NCBI RefSeq assembly: GCF_009789075.1
Contig: NZ_WNXQ01000005.1
Coordinates: forward strand, 186,001 to 250,000
Source of the DNA: Pseudooceanicola pacificus
GTDB lineage: Bacteria; Pseudomonadota; Alphaproteobacteria; Rhodobacterales; Rhodobacteraceae
Direction: 5' to 3'
Length of the DNA: 64,000 bases
Under the pieces are notes generated by a model, which was not told the origin of the DNA, searched no databases, and was given only the letters and a program-made list of their open reading frames with translations. Positions within the stretch are counted from its first letter, which is position 1; the number at the start of each line of letters is the position of its first letter. The position numbers and the translations under genes are program-made. Shown here piece after piece: positions 24,105-33,332 of this stretch.

Positions 24105-25673
24105 TTACCGTGGCATAGCGGAGAGTTCGGCCCGGTGCGCCTGCATCCGCAGGAACACCGCGTAGTCCCTGTCGTAGCCTGCCCGGCGGGACGGGTCGGG
24201 TTTCAGGCAGCCGGGCCGCCCGGCCATCGCCTGCGCGGCTGCGGGCAGGCCGGGGTGCAGCCCGGCGGCGGCGGCGGCGGTCATCGCCGTGCCCAGCAGG
24301 ACGGAATCGGGCTGGGTGCTCAGCTGCACCTCGCGCCCCGTGGCATCGGCATAGAGCTGCATCAGCAGCGCGTTGCGGGCATGTCCGCCGGTGATCAGCA
24401 GGCGTTCGATCCGGGTGCCGCCGGTTTCCATCTGGGCCACGATCTGGCGCAGCCCCAGGGCCAGGGCCACGGCGGCGCGCCAGTAGAGCCGGTCGAGCGC
24501 GCCCTCGCCCGTGTCCAGCGTCAGGCCCGAGACCACGCCATAGGCCATCGGGTCGGCCAGCGGCGTGCGGTTGCCGTTGAAATCGGGCAGGATGTCCAGC
24601 CCCCGGCCAAAGCCGCCGCCTTCCCGTGCGAGCGCCGCGCTGATCCGCGCGGCCACCCGGCGATGCGCGGCGGGCGAGGCATCGCGGTCCGGCGCATAGG
24701 TGTGCAGCACGTGGTCCAGCAGGGCGCCGGTGGCCGACTGCCCGCCCTCGTTGACCCAGAGCCCGGGCAGGATGGCGCCGGGGTAGGGGCCCCAGATGCC
24801 GCGCCCGCGCCAGGCCATGTCGGACATGCTCATCACGCAGGTCGAGGTGCCCGCGATCATCGCCAGCGCCCCGGCCCGGTCGCGCGGGGCCAGCCCGCCC
24901 ATCACGCCCAGCGTCCCGGCAAAGGCGTCGATCAGCCCGACGGCCACGGTGCAGGCGGTGGTCAGGCCCAGCTCATCCGCCGCGGCGGGGGTGAGCGGCC
25001 CGGCGGCGGTCCCCGGCGCCGTGGGCATCGCGGGCACGCTGGCGCGCGCGGCGAGGTCGTCCAGCCCGATGGCATCCAGGAAGTCCCGCTGCCAGCCGCC
25101 CGCATGGGGCAGGTGGGTCCATTTCGCCACCAGGGTGCAGGTCGAGCGCAGGTCCTGCCCGCTGGCCCGCCAGGTGAGGAAATCGGTCAGGTCCATCGCC
25201 CGACCCATCCGGGGCCAGAGATCCGGGCGGTGCCGTTTCAGCCACATCAGCTTGGGGCATTGCATCTCGGGCGACATCGTCCCGCCCGCGTGATCCAGCA
25301 CGCGGTGGCCGGTGGCGGTGCATTCGGCGGCCTCGGCCACCGCGCGGTGATCGAACCAGGCGATGGTGTCGCGCCCCTCGGGGCCAAGCGGCAGGGGCGC
25401 ATCAGACGTGTCGCGCAGCACCAGCGAACATGTCGCGTCGAAGGCGACCGCCGCCACGCTGCCGGGCGCCACATTGGCCCCGGCGACGGCATCGCGCACG
25501 GCGGCGCAGACCGCCTGCCAGATATCCTCCGAGGCGTGTTCCGCCCGCATCCCGTCCTCTTCCCACAGACCGATGGGGCGGGTGTGGTGGCTCAGCGCGC
25601 GGCCGCCGGAGTCGAAGATACCCGCCCGCGCAGAGCGGGTTCCCACGTCGATGGCACAGACGAAGCGATCCAT
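24105..25673 (-). CDS. FGGY-family carbohydrate kinase (pentulose kinase type)
   Basis: A 522-residue sugar kinase. The N-terminal phosphate-binding loop is VCAIDVGTRSARAGIFDSGG; FDATCSLVL, TIAWFDHRAV and MSPEMQCPKLMWLKRHRP are FGGY-N features. The C-terminal nucleotide-binding half has AMIAGTSTCVMSMS and LLITGGHARNALLMQLYADATGREV. These features fit the ribulokinase-like branch. In the polyol operon it would phosphorylate the ketopentose formed from a pentitol by the neighbouring dehydrogenase; the exact sugar is inferred. Final gene of the minus-strand operon. Confidence 0.88.
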   Translation of the reverse strand: MDRFVCAIDVGTRSARAGIFDSGGRALSHHTRPIGLWEEDGMRAEHASEDIWQAVCAAVRDAVAGANVAPGSVAAVAFDATCSLVLRDTSDAPLPLGPEGRDTIAWFDHRAVAEAAECTATGHRVLDHAGGTMSPEMQCPKLMWLKRHRPDLWPRMGRAMDLTDFLTWRASGQDLRSTCTLVAKWTHLPHAGGWQRDFLDAIGLDDLAARASVPAMPTAPGTAAGPLTPAAADELGLTTACTVAVGLIDAFAGTLGVMGGLAPRDRAGALAMIAGTSTCVMSMSDMAWRGRGIWGPYPGAILPGLWVNEGGQSATGALLDHVLHTYAPDRDASPAAHRRVAARISAALAREGGGFGRGLDILPDFNGNRTPLADPMAYGVVSGLTLDTGEGALDRLYWRAAVALALGLRQIVAQMETGGTRIERLLITGGHARNALLMQLYADATGREVQLSTQPDSVLLGTAMTAAAAAGLHPGLPAAAQAMAGRPGCLKPDPSRRAGYDRDYAVFLRMQAHRAELSAMPR

Positions 25674-25689
25674 CCCTGAAGTCCCCGGA

Positions 25690-26358
25690 TCAGAGCTGCG
25701 TCAGCAGAATGTCGGCCAGCGCGGCCATGTTGTCCACCTGTGCCGTTGGTCCAAGCGTCTTTGCGCGATTCGCCAGCCGGGCCGGGCCGGCATGGGCCCC
25801 GCCGGTGAAGGCCACGACCCGCATCCCGGCGGCCTGCGCGGCCTCGATCCCGGCCAGGCTGTCCTCGACCACCACGCAGTCCCGCGGGGCCACGCCCATT
25901 TCGCGCGCCGCATGCAGGAACAGGTCGGGCGCGGGTTTGCCCCGGGACACCATCGTCGCGCTGAAGACATGCGGCCCGAAGAGCGGGGCCAGCCCGGTGA
26001 CCTCCAGCGAAAGTGCGATCCGCTCGGGCTGCGAGGAGGAGGCGACGCAGACCGGGCGGGACAGGGCGCGGATCGCCTGCGCCACGCCGGGCACCGGGTG
26101 CAGGTCGCGCCGGAACCGGGCGTAGAGCCGGGTGCGGATGTCGGCCAGATGCGCGCCGGTCAGGTCCAGCCCGTAATCGCGCCGGACCATCTCTGACACC
26201 GATCCGATGGACAGGCCCAGCATGCGCTCATAGGCGGTTTCGACGCTGATCTCGCAGCCCGCGTCCGCCAGCACCTCGCGCAAAACCTCGACCGAGATCG
26301 GCTCGCTGTCGACCAGGACGCCGTCGCAGTCGAATATCACCAGCCCCGGCGCCGCCAA
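25690..26358 (-). CDS. HAD-superfamily phosphatase (beta-phosphoglucomutase/phosphatase type)
   Basis: A 222-residue HAD hydrolase with motif I FDCDGVLVDSEP, motif II VASSSQPER and motif III/IV GKPAPDLFLHAAREM followed by VVEDSLAGIEAA. Such enzymes dephosphorylate or isomerise sugar phosphates. The longest start is a TTG at 26358, 4 bases after the mannitol dehydrogenase stop; a GTG at 26340, right before IFDCDGV, is a less likely alternative. Its place between dehydrogenase and kinase suggests clearing of sugar phosphates, but the substrate is unknown. Confidence 0.88.
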   Translation of the reverse strand: MAAPGLVIFDCDGVLVDSEPISVEVLREVLADAGCEISVETAYERMLGLSIGSVSEMVRRDYGLDLTGAHLADIRTRLYARFRRDLHPVPGVAQAIRALSRPVCVASSSQPERIALSLEVTGLAPLFGPHVFSATMVSRGKPAPDLFLHAAREMGVAPRDCVVVEDSLAGIEAAQAAGMRVVAFTGGAHAGPARLANRAKTLGPTAQVDNMAALADILLTQL

Positions 26359-26362
26359 GACC

Positions 26363-27838
26363 CTAGAGCCTGCCGTCGATATAGCTGGTCAGCACCGCTT
26401 CGGTCCCGTCTGACCAGAGCGCCTCCAGCGCCTCGGAAAAGGCCGAGGCGAACCGGGCGTCGCGGCCGGTGGCGCCATAGACCTCCTCCATGCCCAGCCA
26501 TGTGCCGGGATCGTCCCTGGCCGCCTTTGCGATTCTGGTCAGCCGGTCCCAGTTGGGATCGTTGGGCGCGATCTCGGCCCCGCTTTCGCTGGTGCCGTAG
26601 CAGTAGCGGCACCACAGCGCGCTTTCCAGCGCCAGCCCGGTGACGCTGCCGTTGCGCGCCAGCGAATCGGCGATCGAGGGCACGATGAACTTCGGCTGCC
26701 GGTTCGATCCGTCGAGGCAGAGCCGGCGCACCGTGTCGCCGATCTTGGGGTTGGAAAACCGGCTGGCGATCAGGTCGTAATAGGCGCCGAGGTCGGTGTC
26801 GGGCACCGGGGGCACGCCGGGGATGATCTCGTCGTGCTCGATCTTGGCGAGGAAGGCGCGGATCAGCGGATGCTCCATCGCCTCGTGCACGAAATGGATG
26901 TCCAGCAGCCCGGCGGGGTAGGCGATCACCGCATGGCCGCCGTTCAGGATGCGGATCTTCATCAGCTCGTAGGGGCTGACATCGGGCACGAACTGCACGC
27001 CGACCTTTTCCAGCGGCGGGCGGCCCGAGGGGAAGTCGTCCTCGAGCACCCATTGGGTGAAGGCCTCGCAGAAGACCGGCCAGCCGTCGCGCACCCCGAA
27101 GTCGCTTTCCAGCATCCCGCGCTCGCGGTCCGAGGTGGCGGGCGTGATCCGGTCGACCATGCCGTTGGGAAAGCTGATGTTTTCGGCGATCCAGGCGGCC
27201 AGGGCGGGATCCGACAGTTCGGCCAGGCCGATCAGGGCGTTGCGGGTGATGCGGCCGTTGTGGGGGATGTTGTCGCAGGACATGACGGTGAAGGGCGCGA
27301 AACCCTTTTCGCGCCTGAGCCGCAGACCGGCGAGGATCAGGCCAAAAACCGTCCCGGGCGCGTCGGGCGTACTCGCATCGGCCTGGATCGCCGGATGCGT
27401 CGGGTCGAACCTGTCGGAACTGTCGAGGAAATACCCCCCCTCGGTGATCGTCAGCGACACGATGCGGATGGCCGGATCGGCCAGCGCCGCGGTGATCGCC
27501 GCCGCGTCGCCGGGTTCGAGATAGCCGACCATCGAGCCGATGACCCGGGCCCGGGAATGTGTCGCTTCCTGCTCGACCAGCGTGGTCAGCCAGTCCTGCG
27601 CCTGCAGCACCGCGCGGGCCTTGCGGTCGCCCTCCATCACGCCGGCGCCCAGGATCGCCCAGTCCTGCCCCTCGCCGGTCGCGAACAGCCGGTCGAGATA
27701 GGTCGCCTGATGCGCCCGGTGGAAGTTTCCGATGCCGAAATGCAGGATCCCGGCGCTGAGGTCGGAACGCGCATATCCCGGGACAGCCACGCCATCCGGC
27801 ATGTCGGACAGGGTCGAAAGAGACAGCGCGGTGGCCAT
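26363..27838 (-). CDS. Mannitol dehydrogenase family protein
   Basis: A 491-residue polyol-specific long-chain dehydrogenase. The NAD-binding N-terminal region is ILHFGIGNFHRAHQATYLDRL; the catalytic region is MKIRILNGGHAVIAYPAG, with the Lys-Asn-His arrangement of the family. It oxidises mannitol to fructose (relatives also oxidise D-arabitol or sorbitol). The ATG at 27838 is preferred over an in-frame GTG at 27844 because the GAGGA ribosome site then has a proper 7-base spacing. Fructose would be taken up by the fructokinase at 35634-36578; the kinase at 24105 would serve a ketopentose. Confidence 0.93.
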   Translation of the reverse strand: MATALSLSTLSDMPDGVAVPGYARSDLSAGILHFGIGNFHRAHQATYLDRLFATGEGQDWAILGAGVMEGDRKARAVLQAQDWLTTLVEQEATHSRARVIGSMVGYLEPGDAAAITAALADPAIRIVSLTITEGGYFLDSSDRFDPTHPAIQADASTPDAPGTVFGLILAGLRLRREKGFAPFTVMSCDNIPHNGRITRNALIGLAELSDPALAAWIAENISFPNGMVDRITPATSDRERGMLESDFGVRDGWPVFCEAFTQWVLEDDFPSGRPPLEKVGVQFVPDVSPYELMKIRILNGGHAVIAYPAGLLDIHFVHEAMEHPLIRAFLAKIEHDEIIPGVPPVPDTDLGAYYDLIASRFSNPKIGDTVRRLCLDGSNRQPKFIVPSIADSLARNGSVTGLALESALWCRYCYGTSESGAEIAPNDPNWDRLTRIAKAARDDPGTWLGMEEVYGATGRDARFASAFSEALEALWSDGTEAVLTSYIDGRL

Positions 27839-27889
27839 GCTCACATCCTCTTGTCGTGCGGGGCCCGGTTCACTGCCGGGCGCCCCTTT

Positions 27890-27899
27890 GAAACGTTTC
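27890..27899. promoter_or_regulatory. GAAACGTTTC palindrome upstream of mannitol dehydrogenase
   Basis: A perfect 10-bp palindrome in an AT-richer island (TTTGAAACGTTTCTTGAT), about 50 bases before the dehydrogenase start. The central CG with flanking A/T resembles LacI-family operators, but the only local regulator is of SorC type. It may mark an internal regulatory point in the operon or be chance. Confidence 0.3.
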
Positions 27900-27987
27900 T
27901 TGATCTCCCGGCGCGCAGTGGCGCCGGCGCGGGGTCCGGGCCGGGACCGCGCCCTTTCCCGGCAAAGAGGGGGCCGCGCGGCGGGGC

Positions 27988-28989
<1,002 letters not shown>

Positions 28990-29001
28990 GGTCGTCTTTC
29001 C

Positions 29002-29832
29002 TTATTTCACGGCGCCGAAGGTCAGGCCCCGGACCAGCTGTTTCTGGCTGAACCAGCCAAGGATCATGATCGGCGCGATGGCCATGGTGGAGGCGGCCGA
29101 GAGCTTGGCGTAAAACAGGCCCTCGGGCGAGGAGTAGGAGGCGATGAACGCGGTCAGCGGCGCGGCCTTGGCGGCGGTCAGGTTCAGGGTCCAGAACGCC
29201 TCGTTCCAGGCCAGGATCACGTTCAGCAGCAGGGTCGAGGCGATGCCGGGCACGGCCATCGGGGTCAGCACGTGGATGATTTCCTCGCGCAGGCCGGCGC
29301 CGTCCATGCGGCAGGCCTCCAGGATTTCGCCCGGGATTTCCTTGAAATAGGTGTAGAGCATCCAGACGATGATCGGCAGGTTGATCAGCATCAGCACGAT
29401 GACCAGCCCGAATTTGGTGTCCAGCAGACCGAGGTCGCGGAAGATCAGGTAGATCGGGATCAGCACGCCGACCGGCGGCAGCATCTTGGTGGAGAGCATC
29501 CACATCAGCACGTCGCGGGTGCGCTTGCCGGGGACAAAGGCCATGGCCCAGGCGGCGGGCACGGCGATGAGCACGCCCAGCACGGTCGAGCCGACGGAGA
29601 TCACGACCGAGTTCCAGAAATGTCGCCCGTAGTTCGAGCGTTCCTGCACCGTCACGTAGTTCTCGAAGGTCCAGTGAAAGCCCAGGAAGGACGGCGGAGA
29701 GGCGATGGCCTCGGCCTCGGTCTTGAAGCTGGTCAGCACGGTCCAGAGGATCGGAAAGAACAGCAGCAGCCCGACGGCCCAGGCAAAGACCGTGAACATC
29801 GCCTTGCGGCGCGGGGTTGTGGAACGGGCCAT
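29002..29832 (-). CDS. Polyol ABC transporter permease (SmoG type)
   Basis: A 276-residue inner-membrane permease with six predicted segments. LLFFPILWTVLTSFKTEAEAIASPPSF is the typical start of CUT1 second permeases, and the EAA loop is EILEACRMDGAGLREEIIHVLTPMAVPGI. It ends 12 bases before the ATPase gene. Separated by 428 bases from the first permease gene, which is unusual for this operon type. Confidence 0.94.
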   Translation of the reverse strand: MARSTTPRRKAMFTVFAWAVGLLLFFPILWTVLTSFKTEAEAIASPPSFLGFHWTFENYVTVQERSNYGRHFWNSVVISVGSTVLGVLIAVPAAWAMAFVPGKRTRDVLMWMLSTKMLPPVGVLIPIYLIFRDLGLLDTKFGLVIVLMLINLPIIVWMLYTYFKEIPGEILEACRMDGAGLREEIIHVLTPMAVPGIASTLLLNVILAWNEAFWTLNLTAAKAAPLTAFIASYSSPEGLFYAKLSAASTMAIAPIMILGWFSQKQLVRGLTFGAVK

Positions 29833-30260
29833 GTCAGGTCTCCTCCGTCCGGGCGGTCTTTGACGCGCCCGATGGGCGCGCGGGCAAGGCGTCGTGCAGG
29901 CCCATGAGGGACAGCACGATCTCGGGCGTGACGGCGCAGCCTGTGGGACTGCCGCCGGGGCGGGGCAGGCGGGTCATTGCCCGGCTGGCCCCTGGCGTCT
30001 TGATCTGCGCAACGTCATCCCGGCCTCGCGCCGGGATCTCGCAGGGCCGGTGGCCCGTGGTTTCGGCACCGCGACGGCCGGTCGTCATCGGCGCGGGGGC
30101 CCGGTGCGCGGCCTTGATCCCTGCGGCGCCGCCCCCTGCGAGGCCCCGGGTCTGGCCCGGGGCGACGCGCGGCAGCACGGCGGCTGCATGGGAAACCGTT
30201 TGACCGTCGCTCATGGCAAGACAGGCGCGGTTGCCGAGGGTGAGCACGAGGCACTGCATC
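29833..30260 (-). other. Expanded spacer between the two polyol permease genes
   Basis: 428 bases between genes that are normally adjacent. A 141-codon frame (29834-30259) is open on the minus strand, but its peptide is low-complexity (runs of A, G, P, R), has no recognisable domain and lacks a good ribosome site, so I treat it as non-coding. No member of the structured repeat family is present. It resembles the ccmA-ccmB spacer in size and composition. Confidence 0.5.
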
Positions 30261-31133
30261 TCAGGCGTCCAGGTTCTTGCCGATCATCCGCATCAGGAAG
30301 ATCGCGACGATATTGGCCAGCACCACCGCGACGATCCCGCCGGCGGCCCCGCCGCCCACGTCGAACTGCAGCAGCGACTGGGCGTAGACCAGGTACGTGA
30401 TGTTGGTCGAGGCATAGCCCGGCCCCCCGTTGGTGGTGACGAGGATTTCGGCAAAGACCGACAGCAGGAAGATCGTCTCGATCAGCACCACCACGGTGGC
30501 GGCGCGCGACAGGTGCGGCACCACGATGTAGAAGAAGCGCGAGAATGCCCCGGCGCCGTCCATCTCGGCCGCCTCGATCTGCTCGCGGTCCAGCGACTGC
30601 AGGGCGGTCAGCAGGATCAGCGTGGCAAAGGGCAGCCAGGTCCAGGACACCATCAGCACGATGGAGAACAGCGGCGCATGGGCGAGGAAATCATAAGGCT
30701 GCAATCCCAGCCCCTTGGCGATATGGGCGAACAGCCCGTTCACCGGGTTCATGAACATGTTCTTCCAGACCAGCGCCGAAACGGTGGGCATGACGAAGAA
30801 GGGCGCGATCGCCAGGATGCGCACGATGCCCTGGCCCCAGAACTCCTGATCCAGCAGCAGGGCCAGCAGCACGCCGCCGATCACGGTGATCAGCAGGACG
30901 CCGACCACCAGCAGCAGCGTGTTCTGGAACGCCGCGTAAAAGGCGGGATCGGTCAGGAAATAGCGGTAATTGTCGAAGCCGATGAACTCTTCCATCCCCG
31001 GCATCAGCAGGTTGTAGCGCAGGGTCGAGAAGTAGAGCGTCATCGCCAGCGGGATGATCATCCATGCCAGCAGCAGCAGCACGGCGGGCGAGATCATGAG
31101 GCGCGCGGCAGAGCGGGAATGCGTGGTGGCCAT
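30261..31133 (-). CDS. Polyol ABC transporter permease (SmoF type)
   Basis: A 290-residue permease with six predicted membrane segments. The N-terminal LLLAWMIIPLAMTLYFSTLRYNLL, the FIGFDNYRYFLTDPAF periplasmic segment and the EAA loop REQIEAAEMDGAGAFSRFFYIVVPHL mark a CUT1 first permease. GGPGYASTNITYLVYAQSL near the C-terminus is typical of the sorbitol/mannitol branch. It follows the binding-protein gene after 64 bases that contain a hairpin. Confidence 0.94.
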   Translation of the reverse strand: MATTHSRSAARLMISPAVLLLLAWMIIPLAMTLYFSTLRYNLLMPGMEEFIGFDNYRYFLTDPAFYAAFQNTLLLVVGVLLITVIGGVLLALLLDQEFWGQGIVRILAIAPFFVMPTVSALVWKNMFMNPVNGLFAHIAKGLGLQPYDFLAHAPLFSIVLMVSWTWLPFATLILLTALQSLDREQIEAAEMDGAGAFSRFFYIVVPHLSRAATVVVLIETIFLLSVFAEILVTTNGGPGYASTNITYLVYAQSLLQFDVGGGAAGGIVAVVLANIVAIFLMRMIGKNLDA

Positions 31134-31160
31134 TGTGAAAATCCGGCTGGAGGGAAAAGG

Positions 31161-31182
31161 GGGGCCGACGGCTGCCGGCCCC
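31161..31182 (-). promoter_or_regulatory. Intercistronic hairpin after the polyol-binding-protein gene
   Basis: Perfect 7-bp inverted repeat GGGGCCG / CGGCCCC around an 8-base loop. On the minus strand it begins 16 bases after the binding-protein stop and is followed by CCTTTTCC. The short T-run could allow partial termination, giving more binding protein than permease. Confidence 0.6.
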
Positions 31183-31197
31183 TCCAGTCAGGTGCGG

Positions 31198-32511
31198 TTA
31201 CTTGGGATAACCGGCTTTGCGCATCTCGCGCTCGGTGAGCTGCTGTGCGCTTTGCAGGGCCTGTTCCGCCGTGACCTGCCCGGCCAGAGCGGCCGCGAAC
31301 TGCTGGCCGACGGCCGTGCCGATGCCCTGGAATTCCGGGATCGCGACAAATTGCGAACCGGTGTAGGGGATCTCCTGGACCGAGGGGGCCGAGGTGTCGA
31401 CCGCGTCGATCGAGAACAGAGTCATCTCGGCGAAGGGCGCGACCTTCAGGTACTCGGGGTTGTCATAGAGCGACTTGCGGGTTCCCGGAGGGGCCGCGGC
31501 CCAGCCTTCGTTGGCTGCCACCAGTTCGGTGTAATGCTTCGAGGTCGCCCAGGCGACAAAGGCCTTGGCTGCGTCGGCCTTGGCCGAGGACGCCGGGATT
31601 GCCAGGTTCCAGGACCACAGCCAGTGGCCGTGGTTGTCGATGCCGTCCTTGTTCGGGAACTGGGCAAAGCCCACGCTGTCGGCCACGGTCGAATCCGGCC
31701 CGGTCACGAAGGAGGCCGCGACGGTCGCGTCGATCCACATGCCGCATTTGCCCTGCTGGAACAGCGCCAGGTTCTCGTTGAACCCGTTCGACGATGCGCC
31801 CGGAGGGCCGTATTCGTTCATCATCGTCAGGTAGTCGGTCAGCGTCGCGGTCCATTGCGGGCCGGTGAATTCGGGCTTCCACTCCATGTCGAACCAGCGC
31901 GCGCCGTAGGAATTGGCCATCGCGGTGATAAAGGCCATGTTCTCGCCCCAGCCGGCCTTGCCGCGCAGGCAGATGCCGTAGATCTCGTTGTCCTTGTCGG
32001 TCATCGCCTTGGCGGCATCCATGACCTGCGACCAGGTGGGCGAGGTCGGCATCTCCATGCCCGCCTTTTCCATCAGGTCGGTGCGGTACATGATCATCGC
32101 GGATTCGCCATAGAACGGCGCGGCGTAGAGCGTGCCGTCGACCGAGATGCCGCCGGCGATGGCGGGCAGCAGGTCCGCGGCGTCATAGCCTTCGGGCATG
32201 TCGTCCAGCGCCAGCAGCCAGCCCTGCTTGGCCCAGATCGGCACCTCGTAGTTGCCGATGGTCAGCACGTCGTACTGGCCGCCCTTGGTGGCGATATCGG
32301 TGGTGACGCGCTGGCGCAGCACGTTTTCTTCCAGCGTGACCCATTCCAGTTCGATGTCGGGATGGTCCTTGGTGAAATCCTCGGTCAGCCCCTGCATGCG
32401 GATCATGTCGCCGTTGTTCACGGTCGCAATGGTGATGGTTTCCGCGTGGACGGCTGCCGACAGGGCGCAGATCGCCGTTGCGCCCAAAAGGGCGCTGGTC
32501 AGACGTGTCAT
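31198..32511 (-). CDS. Polyol ABC transporter substrate-binding protein (SmoE type)
   Basis: A 437-residue periplasmic sugar-binding protein with signal peptide MTRLTSALLGATAICALSAA (cleavage probably after VHA). Mature features are TVNNGDMIRMQGLTEDFTKDHPDIELEWVTL and a GKCGMWIDATVAASFV segment, typical of the sorbitol/mannitol-binding group. Start ATG 32511 has a strong GGAGGAG site 5 bases upstream; an extra 38 open codons upstream are rejected because they would precede the signal peptide. First gene of the minus-strand polyol operon, preceded by a promoter/operator candidate at 32565-32618. Confidence 0.94.
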   Translation of the reverse strand: MTRLTSALLGATAICALSAAVHAETITIATVNNGDMIRMQGLTEDFTKDHPDIELEWVTLEENVLRQRVTTDIATKGGQYDVLTIGNYEVPIWAKQGWLLALDDMPEGYDAADLLPAIAGGISVDGTLYAAPFYGESAMIMYRTDLMEKAGMEMPTSPTWSQVMDAAKAMTDKDNEIYGICLRGKAGWGENMAFITAMANSYGARWFDMEWKPEFTGPQWTATLTDYLTMMNEYGPPGASSNGFNENLALFQQGKCGMWIDATVAASFVTGPDSTVADSVGFAQFPNKDGIDNHGHWLWSWNLAIPASSAKADAAKAFVAWATSKHYTELVAANEGWAAAPPGTRKSLYDNPEYLKVAPFAEMTLFSIDAVDTSAPSVQEIPYTGSQFVAIPEFQGIGTAVGQQFAAALAGQVTAEQALQSAQQLTEREMRKAGYPK

Positions 32512-32564
32512 GTATCTCCTCCCGAGATCGTGTGTGGTCTGTTCCGGCGTCTCAACCGAGTGTT

Positions 32565-32597
32565 TGAGCATTCGCCGGGTATGTGGGCAAATGTTCA
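32565..32597. promoter_or_regulatory. Inverted-repeat operator candidate for the polyol operon
   Basis: TGAGCATTCGCC (32565-32576), 9 bases, then GGCAAATGTTCA (32586-32597). The arms match at 10 of 12 positions. It lies 54-86 bases upstream of the binding-protein start and overlaps the predicted -10 box. The SorC-family regulator encoded at 34238-35200 is the natural candidate to bind it; that link is inference. Confidence 0.55.
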
Positions 32598-32618
32598 CGC
32601 TTGGCGCAGTCTTGTCAA
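32590..32618 (-). promoter_or_regulatory. Putative sigma-70 promoter of the polyol operon
   Basis: On the minus strand a perfect TTGACA (32618-32613) is followed after 17 bases by AACATT (32595-32590), a 3/6 match to TATAAT that keeps the conserved A2 and T6. The -10 box lies within the right arm of the inverted-repeat operator, a layout suited to repression. The rest of the interval up to the HxlR gene holds nothing recognisable. Confidence 0.45.
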
Positions 32619-32790
32619 CAGGCACCGGGTATCCTATTGCCGCCGAGCATGAGGAAGCGCCCGCAACACGCTGTAATGTAATGGAATATCAAGAGGTGAG
32701 GGCGCCGGATCGGGCGTGCCCCGGGGCACGCCGCCCGGGCCCGGCCGCCCCCTGAGCGCCGGATTGCGGCATGCAGCCAGCGAAAAGCGG

Positions 32791-33219
32791 CTATTCGGCT
32801 GGTGCAACCTCTGTCGAATCATAGGCCACCCGCGCGGCCCGGATGTCGCCATGCCGCGACTCGGCCCAGGCCAGCAGGCCACCCAGCGGAGTCATCAGGG
32901 ACAGGCCGGTTTCGGTCAGCTCGTATTGCACACTTGGCGGCTTGGTCGGAAAGACCGTCCGTTCCACCAGCCCGTCGCGTTCCAGGGTGCGCAGGGTCTG
33001 GGTCAGCATGCGTTTCGAGATGTCCGGCACACCCCGGTTCAGCGCGGCAAAGCGTTTCGGCCCCTCCGCCAGCTGCAGCAATATCAGCGTCGTCCACTTG
33101 TCGCCCAGCCGGTCGAGCACGTCGCGCACCGGGCAGCGCCCGGCATCCAGCGCCGTGCCAGCCGGGGCGATGTAACGCGAGAGATCCGGCAGGTGGTTAC
33201 CTTCCTGTGTCCTGGGCAT
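32791..33219 (-). CDS. HxlR-family transcriptional regulator
   Basis: A 142-residue winged-helix protein with the HxlR pattern: a cysteine near the N-terminus ([24 protein letters not shown]), [49 protein letters not shown]. Members often sense electrophiles or redox state through that cysteine and control an adjacent oxidoreductase. It is divergent from the NAD(P)H-oxidoreductase gene at 33333, with nested inverted repeats between them. Confidence 0.93.
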   Translation of the reverse strand: MPRTQEGNHLPDLSRYIAPAGTALDAGRCPVRDVLDRLGDKWTTLILLQLAEGPKRFAALNRGVPDISKRMLTQTLRTLERDGLVERTVFPTKPPSVQYELTETGLSLMTPLGGLLAWAESRHGDIRAARVAYDSTEVAPAE

Positions 33220-33243
33220 GAAATCCTGCCTCCTTCCGGCATG

Positions 33244-33287
33244 GGTCTATACGGTCTACATAAGAGACCATATCCCGAATCGAGACC
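33244..33287. promoter_or_regulatory. Nested GGTCT/AGACC inverted repeats (HxlR operator candidate)
   Basis: GGTCTACATAAGAGACC (33253-33269) has arms GGTCT and AGACC. Outer copies of the same half-sites lie at 33244-33248 (GGTCT) and 33283-33287 (AGACC), giving two nested palindromes in the 113-base divergent region. Position and symmetry fit a site for the dimeric HxlR regulator controlling both genes. Confidence 0.55.
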
Positions 33288-33332
33288 AAAATAAAGCCGG
33301 TTCGGGACCCACGAGACCCGAAAGGACATGAC

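Noticed and set aside
29834..30259. A 141-codon frame between the polyol permeases as a small gene.
   Set aside because: Low-complexity composition, no recognisable domain or membrane segment and no good ribosome site; better read as an expanded spacer.
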